Assembly: GCA_017849335.1 (NCBI GenBank) | Contig: JAFIHP010000031.1 | Span: forward strand, 1 to 5,807 | Reading direction: 5' to 3' | DNA length: 5,807 nucleotides | From: Actinomycetales bacterium | Lineage (GTDB): Bacteria; Actinomycetota; Actinomycetes; S36-B12 | Shown: positions 1 through 5,807 of the stretch, piece by piece | Layout of the letters: every line of letters starts with the position of its first letter | How positions within the stretch are numbered: position 1 is the first letter of the stretch | Program-made: the position numbers and the translations under genes | Notes under the pieces: model-generated | Told to the model about the DNA's origin: nothing | The model's input: only the letters and a program-made list of their open reading frames with translations | The model's database searches: none

Positions 1-708
1 GACGAGAACGCGGCCTTGCGCGCCGGGCACCAAGATCGCCGACGAGCACGCCTGGCCTTTCGGGGATCTAGTCAGGTGGGCGACGCTCCGCCGGATGTGG
101 TCGATGTGGTCGGACTCTCCGCTGACATCGATCGAGGCCCTACCCGCGGGCCACAGGTCGACCGCGTTCTCGGTGCGCGACGCCGCGTCGGCGATCGATG
201 AGGCGATTTCCGCGGCCGCCCGATCCCGCCGATCGGCGGTCTGGGCGTCGTACGCCACGTCGAGACGGATGTAGCGCAGGTAGGAAGCAGACGGGTCCCA
301 CGAGACGACAGCGGGGCACGTGATCTGGATGCCGCGTCCGAGGCGATCGAAGGCAGGCGCAAGGTCCTCCGCCAGGTGAGCCGGCACGTATCCCACGTGC
401 TCGCCGCACAACCAGACCATGATCGCGTTCGAGTCGTAGCGGTTCGACGGCTCACGAACGAGCTGAGCGATCGTCGTGTCTCTGCCGTTCCGGGAGGGGA
501 GCTTCGCGAGCATCCGTGAGACGGCGTCCGGCCGGTAGTTCATGCCGACGACGCCAAGCTCGAAGTCGCCGTCGCCCTTGTAGGCCAGGCTTGTCATGCG
601 ATTCCGTTGGTAGGTCGCGACGTACTCGCGCGTCTCTGATACCTGAGTGGCCGTGGGCGTCGACTGTGCCGACGCCGGCTTGGACTTGAACAGATCGAAC
701 AGACCCAC
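1..708 (-). CDS. HIRAN-domain protein, C-terminus cut off by the window edge
   Basis: This frame is open from a GTG at 708 to the left edge, giving 236 codons with no stop. The start is supported by AAGGGGG (720-714) five bases upstream. After a short N-terminus (GLFDLFKSK), residues about 51-125 match a HIRAN domain: GVVGMNYRPD, then LVREPSNRYDSNAIMV, then GEHVGYVPAHLAEDL. This is the usual order of a beta strand, the 'EP-N-YD-NAI' core and the 'VGY-P' strand. From about residue 191 a second copy seems to begin (IDVSGESDHIDHIRRS, then SSAILVPG), but it is cut off. Known for the family: HIRAN domains occur in HLTF/Rad5 helicases, where the HLTF one binds 3' single-stranded DNA ends, and also as stand-alone bacterial proteins of unclear role. 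Inference: a small DNA-associated, perhaps repair-linked protein. I see no helicase or nuclease domain in the visible part. Codon use (GAT, CAA, AAT, TCA) is less GC-biased than in the ATPase gene to the right. Confidence 0.85.
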   Translation of the reverse strand, partial: MGLFDLFKSKPASAQSTPTATQVSETREYVATYQRNRMTSLAYKGDGDFELGVVGMNYRPDAVSRMLAKLPSRNGRDTTIAQLVREPSNRYDSNAIMVWLCGEHVGYVPAHLAEDLAPAFDRLGRGIQITCPAVVSWDPSASYLRYIRLDVAYDAQTADRRDRAAAEIASSIADAASRTENAVDLWPAGRASIDVSGESDHIDHIRRSVAHLTRSPKGQACSSAILVPGAQGRVLV

Positions 709-712
709 GATT

Positions 713-738
713 TCCCCCTTGGTGGGGATGACTCCCCC
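713..738 (-). promoter_or_regulatory. Leader of the HIRAN gene: ribosome binding site with two alternative hairpins
   Basis: The Shine-Dalgarno element is AAGGGGG at 720-714. On the minus strand a UCCCC segment (728-724) can pair with this GGGGG/A (718-713) across the five-base loop ACCAA, which would hide the site. The same UCCCC can instead pair with an upstream GGGGA (737-733) across the four-base loop GUCA, which would free it. The two pairings exclude each other. The complementarity is seen directly; any regulatory use is inference. The stems are only about 5 bp and the transcription start is unknown. Confidence 0.25.
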
Positions 739-741
739 TGA

Positions 742-755
742 GGCAGAACTCTGCC
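742..755. repeat. 14-base inverted repeat upstream of the HIRAN gene
   Basis: The arms GGCAGA (742-747) and TCTGCC (750-755) are perfectly inverted around a two-base centre. The repeat lies 34 bases upstream of the HIRAN start codon. It could be a protein-binding site, or in RNA a 5-bp hairpin with a four-base loop. No regulator can be assigned, and a repeat this size can arise by chance in GC-rich DNA. Confidence 0.3.
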
Positions 756-768
756 CGAGGTCGCGTCG

Positions 769-949
769 TCATGTCGCGGGATGACGTTCCGACGGACTCG
801 CTGATTCCGACCTGGAACCATCGGCGGCATGAATGCGCCAGCGCTCACAGGGCGACAAGTGGCCCTTGGCACAGAGCGCGAGGAACAGGGGCCGGGTAGC
901 GGCCGTCCGCGGGCCGGCCACACACGTCGCACCAAGCATCTCGGTGCAC
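769..949 (-). pseudogene. Possible frameshifted small zinc-ribbon protein
   Basis: Two overlapping frames between the tetR stop and the HIRAN leader combine into one sensible small protein. From GTG 949 the first frame reads DAWCDVCGRPADGRYP and then stops at 845. The frame one base later supplies LFLALCAKGHLSPCERW and ends at the TGA at 769. Joining them near the G run at 888-891 (plus strand; CCCC in the mRNA) needs removal of one base. The joined product is about 60 residues, with a Cys-x2-Cys pair followed by a Cys-x3-His-x3-Cys cluster, the spacing expected of a zinc ribbon. I do not recognise a named family. No ribosome binding site is evident before GTG 949, which sits one base past the tetR stop codon. 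Alternatives are a sequencing indel, a real +1 frameshift, or coincidence. Confidence 0.3.
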
Positions 950-950
950 C

Positions 951-1670
951 TCACTGATCGGTACGCAGAAGCGCCGCGATGACGAGTCCCACGACGGCCT
1001 CGAAGCGGTCGCCGGCACGGTCCGCGTCTCGTTCGCCCGCGACGAGAGCCTGGGACAGATGTGGGTGCGTGTCGGGACTCGTGCCGGCGCGAAGGTACGA
1101 CGTCAACGCCCCCTGCCACGCAGGCGAGAGTCGGCCGGACCCAGGCTTCGCCTCGTCGAGGGCCAACACACGCACAATGCCGGCGACGATGCCGACGGCC
1201 TCGAGTCTCTGCCGAGATGTGAGGGTGGTGTCGGCAAGCGTTCCAAGCGCTCGGTCGAGGTAGGTCATCGCGTTCGGGCCCAGCACCGGGTCGGTGGACG
1301 CGGTGGCGAGCAACCACGGGTGACGCGCGTAGATCGCTCGACCTTGAACGGCAAGGCGCATCAGCCCATCGGCTCCCGATCCGGGCGACGTGCCGGCGTA
1401 GTCGAACTCCCCGATCACTCGGTCAGTCATCAGCTCCAGAACCTGCTCGCGCGAGTCGACGATGCGATACAGCGACGCTCAGGCCGTGCCGAGCCGTGCA
1501 GCGATTGACCGCATGGTGACAGCTTCGAGCCCTCCAGCATCCGCGAGGCTGACACCCGCCTCGGCGACGTCGTCGCGGGTCCACTGAGAGGCCGGGCCAC
1601 GGGATCCACGCTGCAGCCGGAGCCACACGCTCGGTGCAGGTACTCCCCCGTCGCTGCGCTTGTGTGCCAC
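951..1670 (-). pseudogene. TetR-family repressor interrupted by an in-frame TGA at codon 64
   Basis: Read through the stop, the frame gives a 239-residue protein of normal TetR length, from GTG 1670 to TGA 953-951. The N-terminal tail SVWLRLQRGSRGPAS leads into a TetR helix-turn-helix: TRDDVAEAGVSLADAGGLEA, VTMRSIAARLGTA, then the stop, then ASLYRIVDSREQVLELM. The 'LGT--ASLYR' segment is the conserved recognition-helix/turn region, so the TGA (1481-1479) falls in the most conserved part. The C-terminal domain (residues about 85-239) looks like an intact ligand-binding TetR_C domain (AIYARHPWLLA, PNAMTYLDRALGTL, FEAVVGLVIAALL). A one-base change could create TGA from CGA, GGA or TGG; an indel is not needed, because the frame is the same on both sides. 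An ATG at 1430 could restart translation, but the product would lack the DNA-binding domain. The gene is divergent from the hydrolase, with an operator-like palindrome between them, so it was most likely the local repressor. Confidence 0.85.
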
Positions 1671-1676
1671 TCCGGT

Positions 1677-1705
1677 AGTCTACTGCGAACACTGTTAGCA
1701 GTTAA
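1677..1705 (-). promoter_or_regulatory. Candidate promoter for tetR, giving a leaderless mRNA
   Basis: On the minus strand TTAACT (1705-1700) and TAGACT (1682-1677) are 17 bases apart, each matching 4 of 6 positions of the sigma-70-type consensus. Transcription starting 7 bases past the -10 box would begin at the GTG start codon at 1670. No usable ribosome binding site precedes that codon, so a leaderless transcript, common in Actinobacteria, fits. The boxes are seen; their activity is inferred. Confidence 0.4.
1682..1702. promoter_or_regulatory. Palindromic operator, probably for the TetR regulator
   Basis: The left half ACTGCGAACA (1682-1691) and right half TGTTAGCAGT (1693-1702) are inverted around a single C at 1692. 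Nine of the ten base pairs match; only 1687/1697 fails. It lies in the 46-base gap between tetR and the hydrolase, fills the spacer of the candidate tetR promoter, and ends one base before the hydrolase ribosome binding site. Size, symmetry and placement are typical of TetR-family operators that silence both divergent genes. Binding is inferred. Confidence 0.65.
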
Positions 1706-1710
1706 GGAGA
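1704..1710 (+). promoter_or_regulatory. Ribosome binding site of the hydrolase gene
   Basis: AAGGAGA lies six bases before GTG 1717, a strong Shine-Dalgarno match at good spacing. It fixes GTG 1717 as the start rather than a later ATG. It sits directly beside the palindrome, so a bound repressor would also block this transcript. Confidence 0.8.
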
Positions 1711-1716
1711 CGTGCC

Positions 1717-2631
1717 GTGTCGACAGCGAACTCGGGCGCATGGTCACCAACCACATTCGCCCACAACGGAACGGTCGCCATCGCCTTCGACCGACTCGTC
1801 GCATCGAGCGGCGATCCCCTGCTGCTCGTCATGGGTCTGGGTACGTCCCGCTTCTGGTGGCCCCTGGGGCTGTGCGAGACGTTCGCCGGCCAGGGCTTTG
1901 AGGTCGTTCGCTATGACCAGCGGGACGCGGGCGAGTCCACCCGCATGCCGGACACGTCCTCGTCCAACCCGTTTGCCGCCCTCGCCGGGCGCAAGAGCCA
2001 GAGTTACACAGCCGAGGACATGACCGACGACGCCGTGGCCGTGATGGACGTCCTGGGATGGGAACGTGCCCACGTCTTCGGCCATTCGATGGGTGGCACG
2101 CTCGCCCAGCGCATCGCCCTGCGTCACCCTGACCGGGTCTTGTCGATCGTGTCGTCCGCGGCAGTTCCTAGCGATGCATCCGGCGTCTCGGTGTTCCGCT
2201 ACCTGCGCTTCGGACTCCTCGCGAGGCTCGCCCGCGCGAAGTTCCCCGAGGGCCGCGAAGGCGACATCGAGGCGAATCTGGCCGTGGCCCGCGGGGTGGC
2301 CAGCCGCACCTATCCGTTCGACGAGGACGAGGCCCGGGAGTGGATCGAGCGGCAGGTCGATACGGGCCCCCGGGACACCAAGGCCCAGAGTCGTCAGATC
2401 GGCGCGAAGTGGCATGGCCCCAAGCTGCGATCGATGAAGGCACCGGCTCTGGTCCTCGCCGGCGATGAGGACCCAATCGTGAAGGTCAAGGCCGGCCAGG
2501 ACACCGCCAAGCACATCCCTGACGCACGCTTCACGGTCCTTCACGGCGCCGGCCACGACCTTCCCAAGGCCCTGTGGCCACAGATCAGCGCCGCAACCCG
2601 TGCGAACGCGGACCGGGCCCAGCCAGCGTAG
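1717..2631 (+). CDS. Alpha/beta hydrolase, RdmC-like methylesterase type
   Basis: This 304-residue serine hydrolase appears complete, starts at a GTG behind a strong ribosome binding site and ends at TAG 2629-2631. The fold is readable in order: the first core strand and oxyanion-hole loop LLLVMGLGTSRFWW (residues 35-48), the strand and loop VVRYDQRDAGEST (63-75), and the nucleophile elbow GHSMGG with Ser124. A cap region follows at roughly 155-235, then ALVLAGDEDPI with likely catalytic Asp252, and HGAGHDLP with catalytic His280. The blocks around YDQRDAGES and VFGHSMGG resemble aclacinomycin methylesterase RdmC and its many uncharacterised actinobacterial relatives. No signal peptide is visible, so it is probably cytoplasmic. 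The true substrate, an ester or lactone, is unknown, and no polyketide genes are nearby. It is divergent from a damaged TetR gene and shares an operator-like palindrome with it, so it was probably induced by a small molecule or substrate. Confidence 0.95.
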   Translation: MSTANSGAWSPTTFAHNGTVAIAFDRLVASSGDPLLLVMGLGTSRFWWPLGLCETFAGQGFEVVRYDQRDAGESTRMPDTSSSNPFAALAGRKSQSYTAEDMTDDAVAVMDVLGWERAHVFGHSMGGTLAQRIALRHPDRVLSIVSSAAVPSDASGVSVFRYLRFGLLARLARAKFPEGREGDIEANLAVARGVASRTYPFDEDEAREWIERQVDTGPRDTKAQSRQIGAKWHGPKLRSMKAPALVLAGDEDPIVKVKAGQDTAKHIPDARFTVLHGAGHDLPKALWPQISAATRANADRAQPA

Positions 2632-2640
2632 TCACCGCAC

Positions 2641-2657
2641 CGGCGCCCGAGGCGCCG
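2641..2657. terminator. Hairpin between convergent genes, probable bidirectional terminator
   Basis: CGGCGCC (2641-2647) and GGCGCCG (2651-2657) form a perfect 7-bp GC stem around a three-base CGA. It lies in the 26-base gap between the hydrolase stop and the ATPase stop and directly abuts the latter, so either transcript would fold it. There is no clear U tract, as is usual in high-GC Actinobacteria, so termination strength is uncertain. Confidence 0.5.
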
Positions 2658-4994
2658 TCACGCCGACAGGACAGGATCCAGTTCGACGACGGAGCCGGGG
2701 GCGTCGGCGAGGGCCTCGCGAGCCCACTGCGCGACCTGGTCCTCCTGCGTGAACAGCACGACCTGCCGCTCGGCGGAGACGGCGAGGAGCAGCTCCAGGA
2801 TCGCCTGCGTCCGCTGCCGGTCGGCGTGGACGGTGACGTCGTCCAGCAGCAGCGGGCAGGTGTCGTGCCCGGCCGTGAGGTGCTCGACGAGCGCCAGCCG
2901 CAGCAGCAGGTAGACCTGCTCGGCCGTGCCGAACGACAGCAGCTCGGCCTCGCGCCACGGACCGCCGCGGGCGCGCACGCGCACGGTGAGCGAGCGCGGG
3001 TCGACCGTCGCATCGACGTAGCGGCCCCGCGTCACGACCGGCAGCCAGCGATTCAGTGACGCCTGCAGCCGGGGCGCGATGTCGCGATGGACGCGGTCCT
3101 GGGCCGCCGCCATGAACGCCGACGTCTGGACGAGCACCGCGCGCAGCTGCTCGACGCGCTCCCTCTCCATGCGCGCGGAGGCGAACTGCTCCTCCCGCTC
3201 GGCGACGTCCGGCAGGTCGGCGGCCAGCTGACGCAGCGCACCCTCCTCCGACGCGAGGAGCTCCCCCACCTCGCGGCACCGACGATCGAGGTGGGCGATG
3301 ACCTCGTCGTCGACGTCGTCCTCGTCGGCCACGTCGTCGGAGGAAAGCCCGACCGCGGCTGCCCGAGCGACCGCCCGGGCAGCCTCCGCGCGTCGGCGCA
3401 CGCCGTCGACGCCGTCGTGACCGACGAGCCGGTCAAGCTCCGCCCACCGCGCGAGCGTCTCCCGCCGACCGCGCGCCGCCGCCTCCTGCCCGCCGAGCCA
3501 TTCCTCGAGAGCGCGCCCCACCTCGTCCGATCCGACACCCGCGACGTCGAGCCCGACCTCGGCTCCCGCCGCGCGCAGGCCGTCCTCGGCGAGCATCACG
3601 GCCCGCCGTGCGGACTCTGCTTCGCGCGCCTGCGCGTCCTGGCACATCACCTGGTACGCGCGGTACTGCTGCTCGACACCGGCCGAGCCATCGACCGGCG
3701 GCACTCCGTGCGCCGCCAGCGCGTCGCGAAGCATGCCGCCAGCGCTCTCAGCGTCGCGTGCAGCCGCAGCCCGCAGAGCGCCCCGGGAGTCGGCCGCAGC
3801 GCCGACGCCGGACCGCCGCCACAGCGCGGCGACCAGGCCGCTGACGGCAACGACCACGCCCACGGCACCGACAACCGGCTGTGCGGCGAGCAGCCCTGCT
3901 GCCGCCAATGCCGCGCCCGCCGCGACAGCCGCCCACGGCCATCGCGCCCGTGGGATTCGGGTCGGCGTCTGCGGCTCCGCGCCCAGCGCCTCCAGCCGCT
4001 CGACCGCGTGGCGGTATCCGCCGTAGGCGACAGCAACGTCGACATCGCGCACCGAGGGCTGCTCCGAGCTCGCCGACGGGACGCTCGGACGACTCGACCA
4101 CGCGGCGAGGGCCGCGCTCACGGCGACGATCGCGCCCTGGACGCTGCCGTCGTCGGCCGGTCGCTCCGGACCGAGGGCTGCGGCCAGCGCCTCCGCCTGC
4201 ACTGCGAGGTCGTCGAGTCGCGCGGCTTCGGCTGCCGCCCGGGACGCCCGTGCCCGCCTCAACCGCTCCCGGAGCTCGTCCCGCTCGGCCCGGCGTCGCT
4301 CGACCTCATTCGCGCGGCGGTCGAATACCGCGCGCTCGGACGTCGCGTGGTCGAGGGCCGCGCGCGCCTCCTCCTCTGCCCGGAGGGCTCGCCGCCACGG
4401 CCGGACCGAGTTGGCTCGCTCGGTGCCGACCTGCTCCTGCCGGAACCGCTCGATCCGGGACAGCGCCTGTGCCGCGGACTCGTCGCGGGCACCCGTCGCC
4501 GCCGCCTGCCCGAGCAGCTCCCCCAGGTCGGCTCCGGCGTCGCGGACCCGCAGCAGCTCGGCCTGCCGGATGCATGCCGTGGCCTCGAACGCGCGCCGGT
4601 CCAGCCCCAGCCATCGCGACGCGTCCGGCGCCCCGTCGTGCATCACCTCGCTCGACACGTCCCGACCCAGCCCGACGTCGATCGCGTGGCAGTCGACCCG
4701 GTCGTCGAGCTCCTGGGTCAGGTCGATGACCCGGCCGTCGTCCAGCACCACCCGGGCGCCGACCCGCCACGGGCCACCGGACCACGGCTGATGCCGCCGT
4801 CGGAACACCCGGTCGCGTTCCTGCAGTCCCTGTCCACGGCGCAGCCCGCACAATGCCGCGTACGTCGCGGCATGCCAGGACGACTTCGCGGACTCGTTGC
4901 CTCCGACCACGACGGTCAGCCCCGGCCGGAGGGCCAGCGTCTGGTCCTGGAGCGGACCGAAGCCCGTCACGGACACCTGCTCGATCCGCATCAC
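2658..4994 (-). CDS. SMC-like AAA ATPase with two transmembrane helices (YhaN/SbcC-like)
   Basis: The protein has 778 residues if it starts at GTG 4994, or 777 from the adjacent ATG 4991. The N-terminal ATPase lobe opens MRIEQVSVTGFGPL and has a P-loop GGNESAKSS (31-39). A Q-loop-like CIRQAELL lies at 141-148. Charged helices (about 205-275 and 455-625) form the two coiled-coil arms. Between them, residues about 353-392 are two hydrophobic helices (WAAVAAGAALAAAGLLAA, then VVGAVGVVVAVSGLVAAL), in place of the CxxC zinc hook of SbcC/Rad50. The C-terminal lobe has the signature LLSFGTAEQ (685-693) and Walker B LLLDD (715-719). FTQ at 748-750 stands where many relatives have a His. This plan matches Bacillus YhaN. 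Residues 553-564 are almost all Asp/Glu. The gene directly follows, and overlaps, the nuclease gene, so translation is probably coupled. Inference: it powers and positions the partner nuclease on DNA ends at the membrane; its exact pathway is unknown. Confidence 0.93.
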   Translation of the reverse strand: MMRIEQVSVTGFGPLQDQTLALRPGLTVVVGGNESAKSSWHAATYAALCGLRRGQGLQERDRVFRRRHQPWSGGPWRVGARVVLDDGRVIDLTQELDDRVDCHAIDVGLGRDVSSEVMHDGAPDASRWLGLDRRAFEATACIRQAELLRVRDAGADLGELLGQAAATGARDESAAQALSRIERFRQEQVGTERANSVRPWRRALRAEEEARAALDHATSERAVFDRRANEVERRRAERDELRERLRRARASRAAAEAARLDDLAVQAEALAAALGPERPADDGSVQGAIVAVSAALAAWSSRPSVPSASSEQPSVRDVDVAVAYGGYRHAVERLEALGAEPQTPTRIPRARWPWAAVAAGAALAAAGLLAAQPVVGAVGVVVAVSGLVAALWRRSGVGAAADSRGALRAAAARDAESAGGMLRDALAAHGVPPVDGSAGVEQQYRAYQVMCQDAQAREAESARRAVMLAEDGLRAAGAEVGLDVAGVGSDEVGRALEEWLGGQEAAARGRRETLARWAELDRLVGHDGVDGVRRRAEAARAVARAAAVGLSSDDVADEDDVDDEVIAHLDRRCREVGELLASEEGALRQLAADLPDVAEREEQFASARMERERVEQLRAVLVQTSAFMAAAQDRVHRDIAPRLQASLNRWLPVVTRGRYVDATVDPRSLTVRVRARGGPWREAELLSFGTAEQVYLLLRLALVEHLTAGHDTCPLLLDDVTVHADRQRTQAILELLLAVSAERQVVLFTQEDQVAQWAREALADAPGSVVELDPVLSA

Positions 4995-5807
4995 AGCACC
5001 GCGAGGTCGTCACGGCCGTCGAGAGCGCGCAGACCCGTCGTCAGGATGCGTCGCCGGAGCACGGGATCCGCCACCGCCGCAACCACATCGCGGACGAACT
5101 CCCCGCGAACCGTCTGCTCCCCGGCGAGCGCGTCGACGTCGTACGCCTCATGCACGCCGTCCGTGCGGACGACCAGCCCGTCGAGCCCCGGAAGCATCGA
5201 CCGCCATGACCCGGGATCGAGGTCGATCCCCGGGTCGAGGTCGCCGCGCACGCGCAGCCGCGAGACTCCCCGACACCCGCCGAGCAGCTCGACCACCGCC
5301 GCCCGAATCGCGCCGGAGTGGCCTAGGCCCGTGACGTCGAGATCGACGTCGACGACGTCGGTCCGGGCGATGACGTGGCGCGTGGTCCGCACGCCGCCCG
5401 CGGCATCGACGTCGACGACCAGAGCCCCGCGCTGCCCCGTCTCGCCGAACGACAGCGGCTCCGGGTTCCCGGGGTATGCGTGGAAGGAGCCGTCGGACGG
5501 GGTGTGCAGGTGCCCGACCAAGGCGAAGTGCAGCCCGGCTGCCGGTACCTGCGCCGCGGTGAATGGGGCATGCGGCACCTTCGACGCGTCCTCCGCTGAC
5601 ATCGCCGACCGCTCGGAGCCGTGGAACAGCCCGATGTGGACGCCACCGCGGTCCACGGCGAACCCGTCGAGGACGCTGCGGGTACCAGCTGGCGCGAGGT
5701 GCGCGGCACCCCAGACGGTCAGTCCGTCGGCCAGCGGGAACGGGAGCAGGCGGTCCTCGCGGAACACCGTGACGTTGGCCGGCCACGACGTGCGGTGGTA
5801 GATGCTC
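4991..5807 (-). CDS. Metallophosphoesterase DNA exonuclease (SbcD/YhaO-like), N-terminus beyond the window
   Basis: The frame is open from the right edge to TGA 4993-4991, giving the C-terminal 271 residues. It begins SIYHRTSWPANVTVF, past the first metal-binding motifs. The later motifs are present: GLFHGSE (metal-ligand His), GHLHTP at 5515-5498 (the GHxH motif), then HAYPGNPEPLSFGE, the strand typical of SbcD/Mre11-type nucleases. A C-terminal capping/partner-binding region of about 150 residues follows, with a repetitive Val/Asp stretch (VVDVDLDV). The D-x-H, D and GNHD motifs must lie outside the window and cannot be checked. In the family, Mn2+-dependent phosphoesterases of this type act as exo- and endonucleases with an SbcC/Rad50-like ATPase. 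Here that partner is encoded by the overlapping downstream gene, the same order as yhaO-yhaN in Bacillus. The internal GTG at 5767 is not a plausible start because homology-like sequence continues upstream of it. Confidence 0.93.
   Translation of the reverse strand, partial: SIYHRTSWPANVTVFREDRLLPFPLADGLTVWGAAHLAPAGTRSVLDGFAVDRGGVHIGLFHGSERSAMSAEDASKVPHAPFTAAQVPAAGLHFALVGHLHTPSDGSFHAYPGNPEPLSFGETGQRGALVVDVDAAGGVRTTRHVIARTDVVDVDLDVTGLGHSGAIRAAVVELLGGCRGVSRLRVRGDLDPGIDLDPGSWRSMLPGLDGLVVRTDGVHEAYDVDALAGEQTVRGEFVRDVVAAVADPVLRRRILTTGLRALDGRDDLAVL

Noticed and set aside
72..455. Minus-strand frames of 127 and 89 residues at 72-455 and 140-409
   Set aside because: Both overlap the HIRAN reading frame in other phases and are Arg/Ser-rich without motifs.
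951..1430. A stand-alone 159-residue gene starting at ATG 1430
   Set aside because: It is the C-terminal domain of the interrupted TetR gene. The upstream frame continues the HTH, and the GGAG before the ATG is only three bases away. Restart is possible but not the native design.
1430..1804. A 124-residue minus-strand frame crossing the tetR start and the hydrolase start
   Set aside because: It would run through the operator and ribosome binding site region and has no TetR sequence; the phase carrying the HTH motif is the real one.
1744..2556. A 270-residue minus-strand frame
   Set aside because: It is antisense to the hydrolase, whose catalytic motifs, start and ribosome binding site are all convincing. 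The antisense product has no recognisable motif.
3301..3350. Repeated GTCGTC-like triplets as a possible microsatellite
   Set aside because: They encode the acidic Asp/Glu stretch of the ATPase and are irregular, so codon bias explains them.
3087..5801. A 904-residue open frame on the plus strand
   Set aside because: It lies wholly antisense to the ATPase and nuclease genes. It is Arg/Pro/Ala-rich with no domain and no ribosome binding site; it is the usual stop-free shadow of high-GC coding DNA.

Overview
The window looks like chromosome from a high-GC Gram-positive bacterium (Actinobacteria). The basis is strong G/C bias at third codon positions, frequent GTG starts, a probable leaderless transcript, and protein types common in that phylum. 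The genus cannot be fixed from the sequence. GC content is uneven: a 60-base sample at 421-480 has 37 G/C, while 3901-3960 has 48.

Left part (1-950, all minus strand). A partial gene for a HIRAN-domain protein starts at GTG 708 and runs off the left edge. It carries one complete HIRAN domain and the probable beginning of a second. Its 5' leader can fold into two mutually exclusive small hairpins, one of which hides the ribosome binding site. Upstream of it, 769-949 reads as a tiny Cys/His (zinc-ribbon-like) protein only if one frameshift is allowed.

Middle part (951-2631). A divergent regulator/target pair. The minus-strand TetR-family repressor (951-1670) is complete in length but has an in-frame TGA at codon 64, inside its DNA-binding domain. 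The plus-strand gene (1717-2631) is an intact alpha/beta hydrolase of the RdmC-like methylesterase type. The 46-base gap between them holds a 21-base near-perfect palindrome (1682-1702), the probable operator. It fills the spacer of a candidate tetR promoter that would give a leaderless mRNA. The operator and target look intact while the repressor looks broken, so the hydrolase may now be unrepressed.

Right part (2658-5807, minus strand). Two translationally coupled genes encode an SbcCD-like nuclease/ATPase pair: a metallophosphoesterase exonuclease (C-terminal 271 residues in the window), then an SMC-like AAA ATPase of the YhaN type. The ATPase has two transmembrane helices where SbcC/Rad50 has its zinc hook, so the complex is probably membrane-anchored. 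The hydrolase and the ATPase converge on a compact GC hairpin (2641-2657) that probably terminates both.

I found no CRISPR array, tRNA, rRNA, insertion sequence or attachment site. The least-described material is the membrane-tethered YhaO/YhaN-like pair and the decaying TetR/zinc-ribbon segment.
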